Shown: positions 25,503-33,889 of the stretch, piece by piece | Position numbering within the stretch: the stretch's first letter is position 1 | How the letters are laid out: the number at the start of each line of letters is the position of its first letter | Assembly: GCA_016713875.1 (NCBI GenBank) | Contig: JADJOI010000003.1 | Span: 186,001-250,000 of the forward strand | DNA from: Flavobacteriales bacterium | Lineage (GTDB): Bacteria > Bacteroidota > Bacteroidia > Flavobacteriales_F > PHOS-HE28 | DNA length: 64,000 nt | Direction: 5' to 3' | Position numbers and translations under genes: made by a program | The notes under the pieces: generated by a model | What the model saw: only the letters and a program-made list of their open reading frames with translations | Databases searched by the model: none | What the model was told of the DNA's origin: nothing

Positions 25503-26482
25503 AGGTCAGCGTGCTGATCCCGGTGTACAACAAGGCGCCCTTCCTGCGGGAGTGCCTGGACAGCGTGTACGCGCAGACCCATGCCGACCTGGAAGTGGTG
25601 GCGGTGGACGACCGCAGCACCGATGGCAGCCTGGCGCTGCTGCGCGCCGAGACCGATCCCCGCCTGCGCATCCTCGAGCTGCCCGTGAACCGCGGTCCGG
25701 CGGGGGCGGCCAATGCGGGGCTCGATGCCTGCACCGGCACCTACATCGTTCGGCTCGATGCCGATGACCTGATGGTGCCGACGCGCGTGGAGCAGCAGGT
25801 GGCGTACATGGAAGCCCATCCCGAGGTGGGCGCCAGCGGCGGATGGCTGCAGCTGTTCGGTGCGCGCGACCGCGTGTGGAAGTTCCCCCTCACCGAGGAC
25901 GCATGCAAGGCGCAGCTGCTCTTCGGCGTACCCGTCTCGCAGGGCGCTTCCATCCTGCGCCGGTCGGTGCTGGAGACGCATGGCATCCGTTACGACCCGG
26001 CCTGGCCCCGGGTGGGGGAGGACTGGCTCTTCTGGACGCGGCTCGCGCGTGTGTCCGCCTTCGGCAACCTCGATGCGCCGATGACCCTGTACCGGCGGGG
26101 CGAGCAGAACATCAGTCACGGGCGCGACAAGCGGGCCGATCACGACCTTCTGGTGCGCGCCGTGTTCAACTGGTTCCAGGTGCCGCACACCGATGCGGAC
26201 GTGCGGTCGCACCTCATGGCGCTGCGCCTCTTCGAGGGCAGCCCCTCCGCCGCCGATGTCCGTGCGCTGCACCACTGGCTGAGGCGCCTGCGGGAGTGGA
26301 ACGGCCGCGAGCGCGTGTTCCCGGTGGACGCGTTCGATGCCCGCGTGCGGCAGGCTTGGGTCGGGCTTTTCCATGTGCTGGCGGACCTGGACGTGCGCGC
26401 GGCGTGGACGCATCTGCGGCTCGGCGGGGGATGGTCGGGCGAGCACCTCTGGTACCTCTTTCGCAAGGCCACGCGGCGATGA
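25499..26482 (+). CDS. glycosyltransferase family 2
   Basis: 327 residues, GT-A fold: VSVLIPVYNKAPFLRECLDS, VVAVDDRSTDGS, NRGPAGAANAGLDACTG and IVRLDADDLMVP (DxD). VGEDWLFWTRLA carries the conserved ED of the acceptor site. The start at 25499 is fixed by the ATGA overlap with the previous gene, and its stop overlaps the next start. Confidence 0.92.
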   Translation: MKVSVLIPVYNKAPFLRECLDSVYAQTHADLEVVAVDDRSTDGSLALLRAETDPRLRILELPVNRGPAGAANAGLDACTGTYIVRLDADDLMVPTRVEQQVAYMEAHPEVGASGGWLQLFGARDRVWKFPLTEDACKAQLLFGVPVSQGASILRRSVLETHGIRYDPAWPRVGEDWLFWTRLARVSAFGNLDAPMTLYRRGEQNISHGRDKRADHDLLVRAVFNWFQVPHTDADVRSHLMALRLFEGSPSAADVRALHHWLRRLREWNGRERVFPVDAFDARVRQAWVGLFHVLADLDVRAAWTHLRLGGGWSGEHLWYLFRKATRR

Positions 26483-27711
26483 AGGACCTCTGGCTGTTCA
26501 CCACGCGCTTCCCCTACGGTCAGGGCGAGCCCTTCCTGGAGAACGAGCTGCCTTTCCTGGCCGCCCGGTTCGCCCGCATCCGGCTGATCCCTCTGGTGCG
26601 CGACCACGGCATCCGTGAACTGCCGCCGAACGTGGAGGTGGTGCCGCCACCGCCGGATCCCTACGCCGTCGCCTCGCCCCTGCGGATGCTGGCCTACGCG
26701 CGCACCTGGTGGCGCATGCGCCGGGCGGTGCGCGCCTCTGCGCCTTCCGCGGAGGTGCGCGACCGGTTGTGGCCCGACGCCCGGGCGGCGATGCGGCAGG
26801 CGCTGGAACGGATGCACCGCTACCGCACCGGGTTGTTCCGGGAGTTCGATCCGGACCGGGTGCTGCTCTACAGCTACTGGATGGCCGACCACGCCACGGC
26901 CCTGTCCCTGCTGCAGCTGCACGATCCGCGTGTGCGGTACGTGGCGCGCATGCATGGGTTCGACCTCTACGCCGACCGCTGGCCCGGGCAGTGGCCGTTC
27001 TTCCAGGACCTTCAGATGGCCCATGTGGACCGGGTGCACCTGGTGTCGCAGGCCGGTCTGGACCATCTCACTGCGCGGTATCCGCAGCACGCCGATCGCT
27101 GCGGATTATCGCGCCTGGGCACCTTCGACCATGGTGCCGGCCCTTGGGCGCCATCGCCCGAGCTGCGCATCGCCTCGGCGTCGCACCTGGTGCCCATCAA
27201 GCGGGTCGCACTGCTGATCGAGGCGTTGCGCGGCATGCGCCGACCGGTGCGGTGGACGCATTTCGGTGAAGGCCCCGAGCGGGCGGCCCTGGAGGCCGCA
27301 GTGGCCACGCTGCCGCCGCATGTGCGTGCGGACCTGCCGGGCAACATCGCCAATCAGGACCTGCTGGCCTGGTACCGGAGCACCCCGGTGGACCTCTTCG
27401 TGCACCTCAGCAGCACGGAGGGCGGCGTGCCGGTGGCCCTCCAGGAGGCCGCGAGCTTCGGCATTCCGCTGCTTGCGGCCGATGCCGGCGGCGTGCGCGA
27501 GATCGCAGGACCGGCGACCGGTACCCTGTTGCCGCACGATCCGGAGGCCGCGCTCATCACGCGGCACCTCGAGGACTTCCCCGGCGGACCGCAGAACACC
27601 GCCGCGTTCAGGGCGGGTGTGCGGGCGGCGTGGGCCACCGGCTTCAAGGCGGAGGTCAATTTTGGGCATTTTTGCGACCGCCTCCTGGGCGCCGCTGAGC
27701 GCGCGCACTGA
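26479..27711 (+). CDS. glycosyltransferase family 4
   Basis: 410 residues, GT-B fold. The N-terminus has LWLFTTRFPYGQGEPFLENE, seen in WcaK/AmsK-like colanic-acid-type transferases. The C-terminal half has ASASHLVPIKRVALLIEAL and HLSSTEGGVPVALQEAASFG with the conserved Glu pair. The start at 26479 overlaps the previous stop (ATGA). It precedes the MBOAT gene by 12 bases. Confidence 0.9.
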   Translation: MKDLWLFTTRFPYGQGEPFLENELPFLAARFARIRLIPLVRDHGIRELPPNVEVVPPPPDPYAVASPLRMLAYARTWWRMRRAVRASAPSAEVRDRLWPDARAAMRQALERMHRYRTGLFREFDPDRVLLYSYWMADHATALSLLQLHDPRVRYVARMHGFDLYADRWPGQWPFFQDLQMAHVDRVHLVSQAGLDHLTARYPQHADRCGLSRLGTFDHGAGPWAPSPELRIASASHLVPIKRVALLIEALRGMRRPVRWTHFGEGPERAALEAAVATLPPHVRADLPGNIANQDLLAWYRSTPVDLFVHLSSTEGGVPVALQEAASFGIPLLAADAGGVREIAGPATGTLLPHDPEAALITRHLEDFPGGPQNTAAFRAGVRAAWATGFKAEVNFGHFCDRLLGAAERAH

Positions 27712-27723
27712 GCCCGGCCCGCG

Positions 27724-29172
27724 ATGCTCTTCAACTCCTTCGCGTTCTGCTTCGTCTTCTTCCCGCTGGTGACGGCCGGCTACTTCCTGCTGCCCCACCG
27801 GACCCGTTGGGCGCTGCTCCTGGCCGCAAGCTGCTGGTTCTACATGGCCTTCGTGCCGGTGTACATCCTCATCCTGGCCTTCACCATCGTGGTGGACTAC
27901 GTCGCCGGTCTGCTGATCGCCGCAAGCTCGGGTCGCCGACGCAAGGCCTGGCTCGTGGCCAGCATCGTGGCCAACCTCGGCGTGCTGGCCTTCTTCAAGT
28001 ACTACGCCTTCCTGGACCAGAGCATCGCCGCCCTGTTGCAGGCGGCCGGCTTCGCCTATTCGCCCGCCGACCTGGGCATCCTGCTGCCCATCGGTCTCAG
28101 TTTCCATACGTTCCAGAGCCTCAGCTACACCATCGAGGTGTACCGCGGGCATCAGAAGGCCGAGCGCCGCCCCGGCCATTTCGCGCTCTACGTCATGTTC
28201 TATCCCCAGCTCGTGGCCGGGCCGATCGAGCGGCCGGGCAACCTGTTGAACCAGCTGGACCACGTGCACCGCTGGGACCATGCGCGCGTGGTGCACGGTC
28301 TGCAGCAGATGCTGTGGGGCTTCTTCAAGAAGCTGGTGATCGCGGACCGGTGCGCGGTGGTGGTGGACCATGTGTACGCCGACCCACAGGCCTTCGGCGG
28401 CGCCGCCACGCTCCTGGCGACCTATCTCTTCGCCCTGCAGATCTACTGCGACTTCAGCGGGTACACGGACATCGCGCTCGGCGCCGCGCGGGTGATGGGC
28501 TTCGACCTGATGGTGAACTTCCGCACGCCTTACCGGTCGGCCTCCATCAGCGAGTTCTGGAGCCGCTGGCACATCAGCCTCAGCAGCTGGTTCCGCGACT
28601 ACGTGTACATCCCCTTGGGCGGAAACCGCGTGGTGCGGTGGCGGTGGTACATGAACCTGATCCTGGTGTTCCTCCTGAGCGGGTTATGGCATGGCGCGAG
28701 CTGGACCTATGTGGCATGGGGTGGCGTGCACGGCCTCTACCTCATCGGGGCCATCGTTCTGGCCGGTCTGCGTGGCCGGGTGGTGCGCCTGCTGGGCCTT
28801 CACCGCCATCCCCGGCTTGACCGTGCGCTGGACGTGATCATCACCGTGCATCTGGTGGTGGCCGGCTGGGTCTTCTTCCGCGCCGCCACCTTCGCCGATG
28901 CGTGGTCCGTTCTGGGCTCATGGGTGCGGCCCGATGCGTGGTGGATGGGCTTCGCGGGCCTGGTGCGTGAGCTCGGCGCGGGCATCGTGCTCACCACCGT
29001 GGTGCTGGCGATCACCTTCATCGGACTGGACCCCTGGGGTGATGCGGTGGCCAAGGGCGAACGGCTGATCGTCCGTCGCCCCCTGCGCTATGCCTGGTTC
29101 GGAACCCTGCTGGCCGCCTGTCTGGTGCTGGGCCAGTATGGTTCGGCCATGTTCATCTATTTCCAGTTCTGA
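27724..29172 (+). CDS. MBOAT-family O-acyltransferase (AlgI-like)
   Basis: 482 residues with about ten membrane segments. AlgI/DltB-type signatures are FFKYYAFL, LPIGLSFHTFQSLSYTIEVYRG, FYPQLVAGPIERP, the WSRWHISLSSWFRDYVYIPLGG block (written here in part) and LSGLWHGASWTYVAWG with the catalytic His. It moves acyl groups across the inner membrane onto exported glycans. The next gene is an SGNH-like periplasmic partner (stop/start sharing one base), the usual two-part arrangement. A second such pair is at 52.5-54.9 kb. Confidence 0.93.
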   Translation: MLFNSFAFCFVFFPLVTAGYFLLPHRTRWALLLAASCWFYMAFVPVYILILAFTIVVDYVAGLLIAASSGRRRKAWLVASIVANLGVLAFFKYYAFLDQSIAALLQAAGFAYSPADLGILLPIGLSFHTFQSLSYTIEVYRGHQKAERRPGHFALYVMFYPQLVAGPIERPGNLLNQLDHVHRWDHARVVHGLQQMLWGFFKKLVIADRCAVVVDHVYADPQAFGGAATLLATYLFALQIYCDFSGYTDIALGAARVMGFDLMVNFRTPYRSASISEFWSRWHISLSSWFRDYVYIPLGGNRVVRWRWYMNLILVFLLSGLWHGASWTYVAWGGVHGLYLIGAIVLAGLRGRVVRLLGLHRHPRLDRALDVIITVHLVVAGWVFFRAATFADAWSVLGSWVRPDAWWMGFAGLVRELGAGIVLTTVVLAITFIGLDPWGDAVAKGERLIVRRPLRYAWFGTLLAACLVLGQYGSAMFIYFQF

Positions 29173-30113
29173 TGCGCCGCTTCCTCATCGCCACCCTGCT
29201 ACTGGGCCTGAGCTTCGCGACGGCGTACACCGCGGCCATGCTGGTGTTGTGCCGGGTGGATGTCGGGGGCGCGGCGCTGATCCACCGCACGGGCGACTAC
29301 TTCAAGCTGAAGGGCGGCAACAGCTACCGCAAGTTCCGCGAGTTCAGACCGGACAGCGTGTACGATGTGGTGTTCATCGGGTCCTCGCACGCGTATCGTG
29401 GGTATGACCCGGCGCTCTTCACGCAGCGTGGCTGGCGAGCCTTCAACCTGGGCACCAGCGGCCAGGGGCCGTTGAACACCTATCACATCGTGCGCACGCA
29501 TCTCAACGCGGCCAACACCCGGCTGCTCCTGCTCGACGTGTATGAGGGCGCCATGGAGCAGGATGGCCTGGAGAGCACCTCGGACCTCACCCAGAACCTG
29601 GTGGACGACCGGTCGGCCGTGGCCATGGCGCTGGCCCTCAAGGACCCGCGGGGCGTCAACCTGCTCACCTTGCGCTTCCTCACGAAGGACCGCGGGCCCT
29701 TTTTCGCGGACAGCACCTATCGCCCGGGCGGGTATTCCGTGCGAACGGACTCCGTGCGGAAGCGGATCCATTATGTGCGTGGGCGGCCGCTGAAGCTGAA
29801 CGCCGACCAGGTGGACTACCTGGAACGGACGCTGGCGCACTGCGCTGATGCCGGCATACCGGTCGTCCTGGTGAACCATCCCTACCCCTGGCAGAGCGAC
29901 CGCAGCAAGCATGCGGCCTTCAACGCGGTGCTCGGTGATCTCGCCCGTCGGTACAAGGTGCCCTACCTCGACTTCGCGACCAAGCACACGTTGGACGACG
30001 AGGACCATTTCTACGACCACAACCACCTCAACCAGGCCGGGGTGGAGCGCTTCAACGCGGCCCTGATCCCCGAACTGGAGGCCATGGGCCTGTTGCGTCG
30101 CCCGGCCCAGTAG
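29172..30113 (+). CDS. SGNH-fold periplasmic partner of the MBOAT acyltransferase
   Basis: 313 residues with an N-terminal signal-anchor (about 5-25). VVFIGSSHAYRGYDPALF has the nucleophile Ser, FNLGTSGQGPLNTY the oxyanion Gly/Asn region, and DHFYDHNHLNQAGVERF the Asp-x-x-His. It would pass the acyl group from the MBOAT protein to the glycan or remove it. It overlaps the MBOAT stop by 1 base (TGATG). Its own TAG stop is the first three bases of the TAGCTTCG element for the next gene. Confidence 0.82.
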   Translation: MRRFLIATLLLGLSFATAYTAAMLVLCRVDVGGAALIHRTGDYFKLKGGNSYRKFREFRPDSVYDVVFIGSSHAYRGYDPALFTQRGWRAFNLGTSGQGPLNTYHIVRTHLNAANTRLLLLDVYEGAMEQDGLESTSDLTQNLVDDRSAVAMALALKDPRGVNLLTLRFLTKDRGPFFADSTYRPGGYSVRTDSVRKRIHYVRGRPLKLNADQVDYLERTLAHCADAGIPVVLVNHPYPWQSDRSKHAAFNAVLGDLARRYKVPYLDFATKHTLDDEDHFYDHNHLNQAGVERFNAALIPELEAMGLLRRPAQ

Positions 30114-30118
30114 CTTCG
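30111..30118 (+). promoter_or_regulatory. -7 element TAGCTTCG
   Basis: Plus-strand TAGCTTCG, whose TAG is also the stop codon of the SGNH gene. It ends 5 bases before the ATG at 30124, predicting a leaderless transcript. Confidence 0.5.
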
Positions 30119-30123
30119 CGGCG

Positions 30124-31071
30124 ATGCGCGTCACGGTCGTCATTCCCTGCTACAACGTGGCCGACCTGGTGGGCAGGGCGTTGGATTCCGCATTGATGCA
30201 GGACCATGCCGACCTGGAGGTGATCGTGGTGGACGATGGCAGCACGGACGGCACGGTGGAGGTGCTGGAGCGGCATCCGGCGGTGAGCGGAGGCCGGGTG
30301 CGCCTGGTACGGCAGATGAACCGGGGGGCCTCCGCCGCGCGCAACCACGGCCTGCGGATGGCCACGGGCACCTACGTCCAGTTCCTCGATGCCGATGACA
30401 TGCTGCTGCCCGGCAAGGTCTCCGGGCAGATCGCCCTCGCCGAGCGCGACGGTTGGCCTGAAGTGATCATCGGCGACTACCGCGCCGTGCGGCCCGACGG
30501 GCTGATGGACCGCGTGCAGGCGCTGTACGACCGTCCGTGGATGGCCCTGATCCGCACCCGCATGGGAACGACCAGCGCCAACCTATGGGCCCGGGAGGCG
30601 CTGCTGGCGGTGGACGGCTGGCCGGAGGACCTGGCCAGCAGCCAGGACTACGCCCTGCTCTTCAAGCTGTTGAAGCGCGGCGCGCGGGTGGCCTGGGACC
30701 GGCGCGAGCGCACGGAGGTGCTCAAACGGCCCAGCGGGAGCATCAGCCGCACCGGTGTGCGCGCGAACTGGGAGCGCTACGTGGAGCTTCGGCGGGCCAT
30801 CAAGGAACACCTGGTGTCGCTGGGCCGGGAGCGCCATGCCGACGAGATCGTCGCGCTCGACCAGTACCTCTTCATGGCCCTGCGGATCCTGGCCACGTAC
30901 GACCAGGCGTTGGCGGTGAAGCTGTACCGGACCTGCATCGACAAGGGGTTCCGCCCCGAGGTGGGACCGGCCATCACCGAGCGCTACGTGGCGCTGTTTA
31001 CCTTGCTCGGGTTCGCCGGAGCGGAACGGGCCCTGCGCCTGGCCCGTGGGCGCAAGGAGGCCGACGCATGA
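30124..31071 (+). CDS. glycosyltransferase family 2
   Basis: 315 residues, GT-A fold: VTVVIPCYNVADLVGRALDS, VIVVDDGSTDGT, MNRGASAARNHGLRMATG and FLDADDMLLPGK (DxD). The C-terminal 90 residues are helical. The start at 30124 is the first ATG after the SGNH stop. The stop overlaps the next gene (ATGA). Confidence 0.92.
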   Translation: MRVTVVIPCYNVADLVGRALDSALMQDHADLEVIVVDDGSTDGTVEVLERHPAVSGGRVRLVRQMNRGASAARNHGLRMATGTYVQFLDADDMLLPGKVSGQIALAERDGWPEVIIGDYRAVRPDGLMDRVQALYDRPWMALIRTRMGTTSANLWAREALLAVDGWPEDLASSQDYALLFKLLKRGARVAWDRRERTEVLKRPSGSISRTGVRANWERYVELRRAIKEHLVSLGRERHADEIVALDQYLFMALRILATYDQALAVKLYRTCIDKGFRPEVGPAITERYVALFTLLGFAGAERALRLARGRKEADA

Positions 31072-31658
31072 TCCGCTCGTACACCGAGTACCGCGACTAC
31101 CTGGAGGCCGACCGCATCGCCCTGCGGCGCGGTCCCGGCATCCTGTGGTTCGATGAGGTGTGGAGGTTCCAGCGTCTGCTGCGCCGGGTGGAGTACCTGA
31201 TGAACTGCCGCAAGCACCAAGGCCTCTTCTGGCGGCTGGTGTACAAGTACTTCTCCATCCGCCTGCACGAGCAGGCCATCCGGTGCGGGTTCGACATCCC
31301 TCCGAACACGTTCGGACCTGGGCTCAGCATCGCGCACCGCGGCACCATCGTGGTGCACCCGGACGCCCGCATCGGCCGCAACTGCCGCCTGCACGTGGGG
31401 GTGGTCATCGGCACGCGTCCCGGACCCTTCGAGCTCGTGCCCACCATCGGCGACAACTGCTACATCGGACCCGGCTCGAAGATCTTCGGCGACATCGTCA
31501 TCGGGCCCAACACCGCCATCGGCGCCAACAGTGTGGTGAACCGCTCCTTCCCGGAGGGGCACATGACCATCGCCGGCGCCCCGGCCCGCAAGGTGAGCGA
31601 CACCGATTCACGCGAGTTCATCATCGCCACCCGAAGCCCCTTGAAATCCCTCGGATGA
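31068..31658 (+). CDS. serine acetyltransferase-like hexapeptide O-acetyltransferase
   Basis: 196 residues. The N-terminal helical part (about 1-85) resembles the polysaccharide-locus branch of the CysE family. The beta-helix starts at LSIAHRGTIVVHPDARIG, where the His is the likely catalytic residue, and continues through the CYIGPGSKIFGDIVIGPNTA repeats. In a glycan locus it is more likely to acetylate a sugar hydroxyl than serine. It is locked between the upstream GT2 gene and wecB by two ATGA overlaps. Confidence 0.85.
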   Translation: MIRSYTEYRDYLEADRIALRRGPGILWFDEVWRFQRLLRRVEYLMNCRKHQGLFWRLVYKYFSIRLHEQAIRCGFDIPPNTFGPGLSIAHRGTIVVHPDARIGRNCRLHVGVVIGTRPGPFELVPTIGDNCYIGPGSKIFGDIVIGPNTAIGANSVVNRSFPEGHMTIAGAPARKVSDTDSREFIIATRSPLKSLG

Positions 31659-32749
31659 AGAAGATCCTCATCGTCGTCGGCACCCGCCCCAACTTCATCA
31701 AGGTCACCCGCTTCAAGCAGGTGGCCGCGCAGCGCGGCACGCTCGACGTACGCATCGTGCATACCGGCCAGCACTTCAGCGCCAACATGGCCGATGTGTT
31801 CTTCGATCAGTTCGGCCTGGTGCCCGACCGCTTCCTGAACATCGGCGCCGGCAGCCCGAACACGCAGATGGCCCAGGTGATGCTGGGGCTGGAGGCCGTG
31901 ATCGCCGAGGAGAAGCCGGACCTGGTGATGGTGGTGGGCGACGTGAACAGCACGCTGGCCGCGGCCATCACCGCCAACAAGATGGGTGCGCGCATCGGGC
32001 ACCTCGAGAGCGGACTGCGCAGCCATGATCGCAGCATGCCCGAGGAGCACAACCGTGTGCTCACCGATGCGATCACCGACCATTTCTTCATCACCGAGCA
32101 GAGCGGGCTGGACCATCTGCGGAAGGAGGGAAGGCCCGAGGCGGCGCTGCACTTCGTGGGCAACACCATGATCGACACGCTGGTGGCCTTCGAGCCGCAG
32201 GTGCAGGCCTCGCCGGTGCTGCAGGAGCTCGGGCTCGGAGAGGGCGGCCACGTGCTCATGACCATCCACCGCCCCGCCACGGTGGACGTGCCCGAGCGGC
32301 TGGCGGCCCTGCTGGACCTGATCGCCGACGTGTGCACCTCCGGCCGCAAGGTGGTGTTCCCGATCCACCCGCGCACCGTCAAGCACATCGAGGCATTCGG
32401 GCTGAAGGCCAAGGCCGATGCCATCGAGGGACTGGTGCGCACGGAACCCCTGGACTACTTCGCCTTCCAGAAGCTGGTGGCCACCTGCGGCTTCATCCTC
32501 ACCGACAGCGGCGGCATCCAGGAGGAGAGCACCTTCCGCCGCGTGCCCTGCCTCACCCTGCGGCCCAACACCGAGCGACCCATCACCGTGACCTTGGGCA
32601 GCAACGAACTGGTGCCGCTGGACATGGACGCCGTGCGCGCCGCCATCGCCCGCATCGAGAACGGCAGCTTCAAGAAAGGCGAAGTGCCCCCGCTGTGGGA
32701 CGGCCACGCCACGGAGCGGATCGTGGAGGTGTTGGAGCGGGTGCTGTAA
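31655..32749 (+). CDS. wecB: non-hydrolysing UDP-N-acetylglucosamine 2-epimerase
   Basis: 364 residues. Converts UDP-GlcNAc to UDP-ManNAc. N-terminal VVGTRPNFIKVTRF and HTGQHFSANM, the central HLESGLRSHDRSMPEEHNR with catalytic acidic and His residues, and LTDSGGIQEESTFRRVPCL (UDP binding) are all intact. It ends in GHATERIVEVLERVL. Its last 53 bases recur in degenerate form at 33427-33479, beyond a toxin-antitoxin module. The start at 31655 is fixed by the ATGA overlap. It closes the long plus-strand run. Confidence 0.95.
   Translation: MKKILIVVGTRPNFIKVTRFKQVAAQRGTLDVRIVHTGQHFSANMADVFFDQFGLVPDRFLNIGAGSPNTQMAQVMLGLEAVIAEEKPDLVMVVGDVNSTLAAAITANKMGARIGHLESGLRSHDRSMPEEHNRVLTDAITDHFFITEQSGLDHLRKEGRPEAALHFVGNTMIDTLVAFEPQVQASPVLQELGLGEGGHVLMTIHRPATVDVPERLAALLDLIADVCTSGRKVVFPIHPRTVKHIEAFGLKAKADAIEGLVRTEPLDYFAFQKLVATCGFILTDSGGIQEESTFRRVPCLTLRPNTERPITVTLGSNELVPLDMDAVRAAIARIENGSFKKGEVPPLWDGHATERIVEVLERVL
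32697..32749 (+). repeat. direct repeat A, copy 1 (3' end of wecB)
   Basis: The final 53 bases of wecB match 33427-33479 with about 6 mismatches and no gaps; the offset is exactly 730 bases. Both copies end in a stop codon (TAA here, TGA in the second). The first toxin-antitoxin module lies between them. Confidence 0.85.
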
Positions 32750-32804
32750 ATGCGTTGTCGGTCCGGCCTTGAGGCGGGGTCGCGGAGAACCAAGTGTTTG
32801 CGAC

Positions 32805-33149
32805 TCAACCCTTGCGAACGCGGATCCTTTTCGCCGTGATCACCGTGAAGGCCTGAAGCAGGTCATTTCCGCGGATCCGTACCGCACGGGAAATGATCTC
32901 GGCCTGTAGCTGGTGTTCCGGGCCTGCGGACCAGAGCGACTCCTGCATGCACAGCCCGTAAGCGGAAGACGAGTTCCCCAAAGTCCTTGTCCTCCGTGAT
33001 CAGCATGGCATCACGCTCATGGGTGATACGCAGCACATCGATATCGCCGGCCCCGTCAGTTCCGACCGGATCACGACCAAGTCGTGGCCATCAGTGATCA
33101 GGCGCTTGACGATACGGCCATCGAGGCATTCGTCGGCCACGAAGCGCAT
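32805..33149 (-). pseudogene. DUF5615-type PIN-like toxin, broken by two compensating frameshifts
   Basis: Minus-strand translation begins MRFVADECLDGRIVKRLI, continues in another frame as GDIDVLRITHERDAMLITED, and returns to the first frame for DLLQAFTVITAKRIRVRKG and a stop. These three pieces in order make a standard DUF5615 (Mut7-C/PIN-like) protein of about 114 residues. The first shift fits one missing base in the C-run at 33052-33055; the second fits one extra base in the G-run at 32920-32922. As read, translation stops after about 38 residues in the original frame. The start lies 6 bases after the DUF433 stop, the usual operon order. Both shifts are in short homopolymers, so sequencing error is possible. 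Confidence 0.75.
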
Positions 33150-33155
33150 GGCCCG

Positions 33156-33389
33156 TCAGGAGGCGAAGGGTAGGTCGATGTCGTTGCGGATCGCGTCCGC
33201 GCCGAACTGCAAGCAGACCTGAACTTGCTCGCGCGTGAGCTGCGGGTAGCCTTCGAGCAGGTCCTCCATGGTCTGGCCGGCTGCAAGCTTGTCCAGGATC
33301 GGATCCACGGGAATGCGTGTGCCCTTGATACACGGTTTGCCGTACATCACTTGCGGATCCGCGGCGATATGCTGATGCCAGTCAAGCAT
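33156..33389 (-). CDS. DUF433 antitoxin-like protein
   Basis: 77 residues: HIAADPQVMYGKPCIKGTRI is the DUF433 signature, followed by a helix-turn-helix-like stretch LLEGYPQLTREQVQVCLQFG. DUF433 proteins are the usual partners and likely DNA-binding antitoxins of DUF5615 toxins. The ATG at 33389 lies 6 bases after a perfect TATCTTTG element, with a TTCG 19 bases further upstream. The module looks independently transcribed, opposite to the flanking glycan genes. Confidence 0.82.
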   Translation of the reverse strand: MLDWHQHIAADPQVMYGKPCIKGTRIPVDPILDKLAAGQTMEDLLEGYPQLTREQVQVCLQFGADAIRNDIDLPFAS

Positions 33390-33395
33390 GGTATC

Positions 33396-33403
33396 CAAAG
33401 ATA
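33396..33403 (-). promoter_or_regulatory. -7 element TATCTTTG of the DUF433 module, with -33-like TTCG
   Basis: Minus-strand TATCTTTG is a full match to TAnnTTTG. A TTCG lies 19 bases upstream, the usual -33/-7 spacing. The gap to the ATG is 6 bases. Confidence 0.55.
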
Positions 33404-33426
33404 CTGCGACGTCGATCCACCCCGAA

Positions 33427-33479
33427 GGGACGGCCACGCCACCGAGCGGATCGCGGAGGTGCTGGAACGGGTGTTGTGA
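33427..33479 (+). repeat. direct repeat A, copy 2 (detached wecB 3' end)
   Basis: In the frame matching wecB this encodes GHATERIAEVLERVL and a stop, nearly the C-terminus of WecB, with no gene body in front. It is a leftover or carried copy produced when the toxin-antitoxin module entered this site. Confidence 0.85.
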
Positions 33480-33490
33480 CCATGCCTGGT

Positions 33491-33772
33491 CTATTGCTCG
33501 TGCTTTCGACCCAACTCCGCACGGATCGCGGCCATGCGTTGGTTGGTCCTCCCCGTCATGCGATAGAACACGTAGACCATGATCGAGGGGAGCAGGATGG
33601 AGATGAGGCGGAAGTCCTTGCCGGCCACCACAGCGAATACCAGCGCGAACGCCAGCACGCCGACCATGAAGCCAAGGAGCGCGGAAACGAGCAACTGTTC
33701 CTTGCGGGCCTTTTTCTCTTCCGCCACGAGCTCCTCCAAGCTCAGGCGCGTGTGGTCCACGTTGGCGTTCAT
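33491..33772 (-). CDS. small two-helix membrane protein, function unknown
   Basis: 93 residues: a charged N-terminal helix (LSLEELVAEEKKARKEQ), two membrane segments (about 28-47 and 55-71), then a basic tail (MTGRTNQRMAAIRAELGRKHEQ). The hydrophobic pattern and Lys/Glu-rich ends are common in small Bacteroidota inner-membrane proteins, but I do not recognise a family. The ATG at 33772 is chosen over 33805 because the longer version adds no conserved-looking sequence. It lies between the two toxin-antitoxin modules, on the same strand as the beta-lactamase-like gene. Confidence 0.65.
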   Translation of the reverse strand: MNANVDHTRLSLEELVAEEKKARKEQLLVSALLGFMVGVLAFALVFAVVAGKDFRLISILLPSIMVYVFYRMTGRTNQRMAAIRAELGRKHEQ

Positions 33773-33848
33773 GTTCAGGGAGTGTGGTGATAGGGCAAAG
33801 TTCATCCGGGAACCGCTTCCCTCTGCTATTTACTGACGGAGATCGTCC

Positions 33849-33866
33849 CGAACGCGCTTGCGTTCG
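33849..33866. terminator. short hairpin downstream of the metallo-beta-lactamase-like gene
   Basis: CGAACGC and GCGTTCG flank a 4-base loop, 24 bases beyond the stop of the minus-strand beta-lactamase-like gene. There is no T-run, so a classical intrinsic terminator is not shown; it may be only a pausing or RNA-end structure. Confidence 0.3.
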
Positions 33867-33889
33867 TGAGGGGGTGAAGGACGCCGCCG

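Noticed and set aside
33225..33479. 84-codon plus-strand frame ending in a WecB-like tail
   Set aside because: It is antisense to the DUF433 gene and only the last 17 codons resemble WecB. It is treated as a repeat, not a gene.
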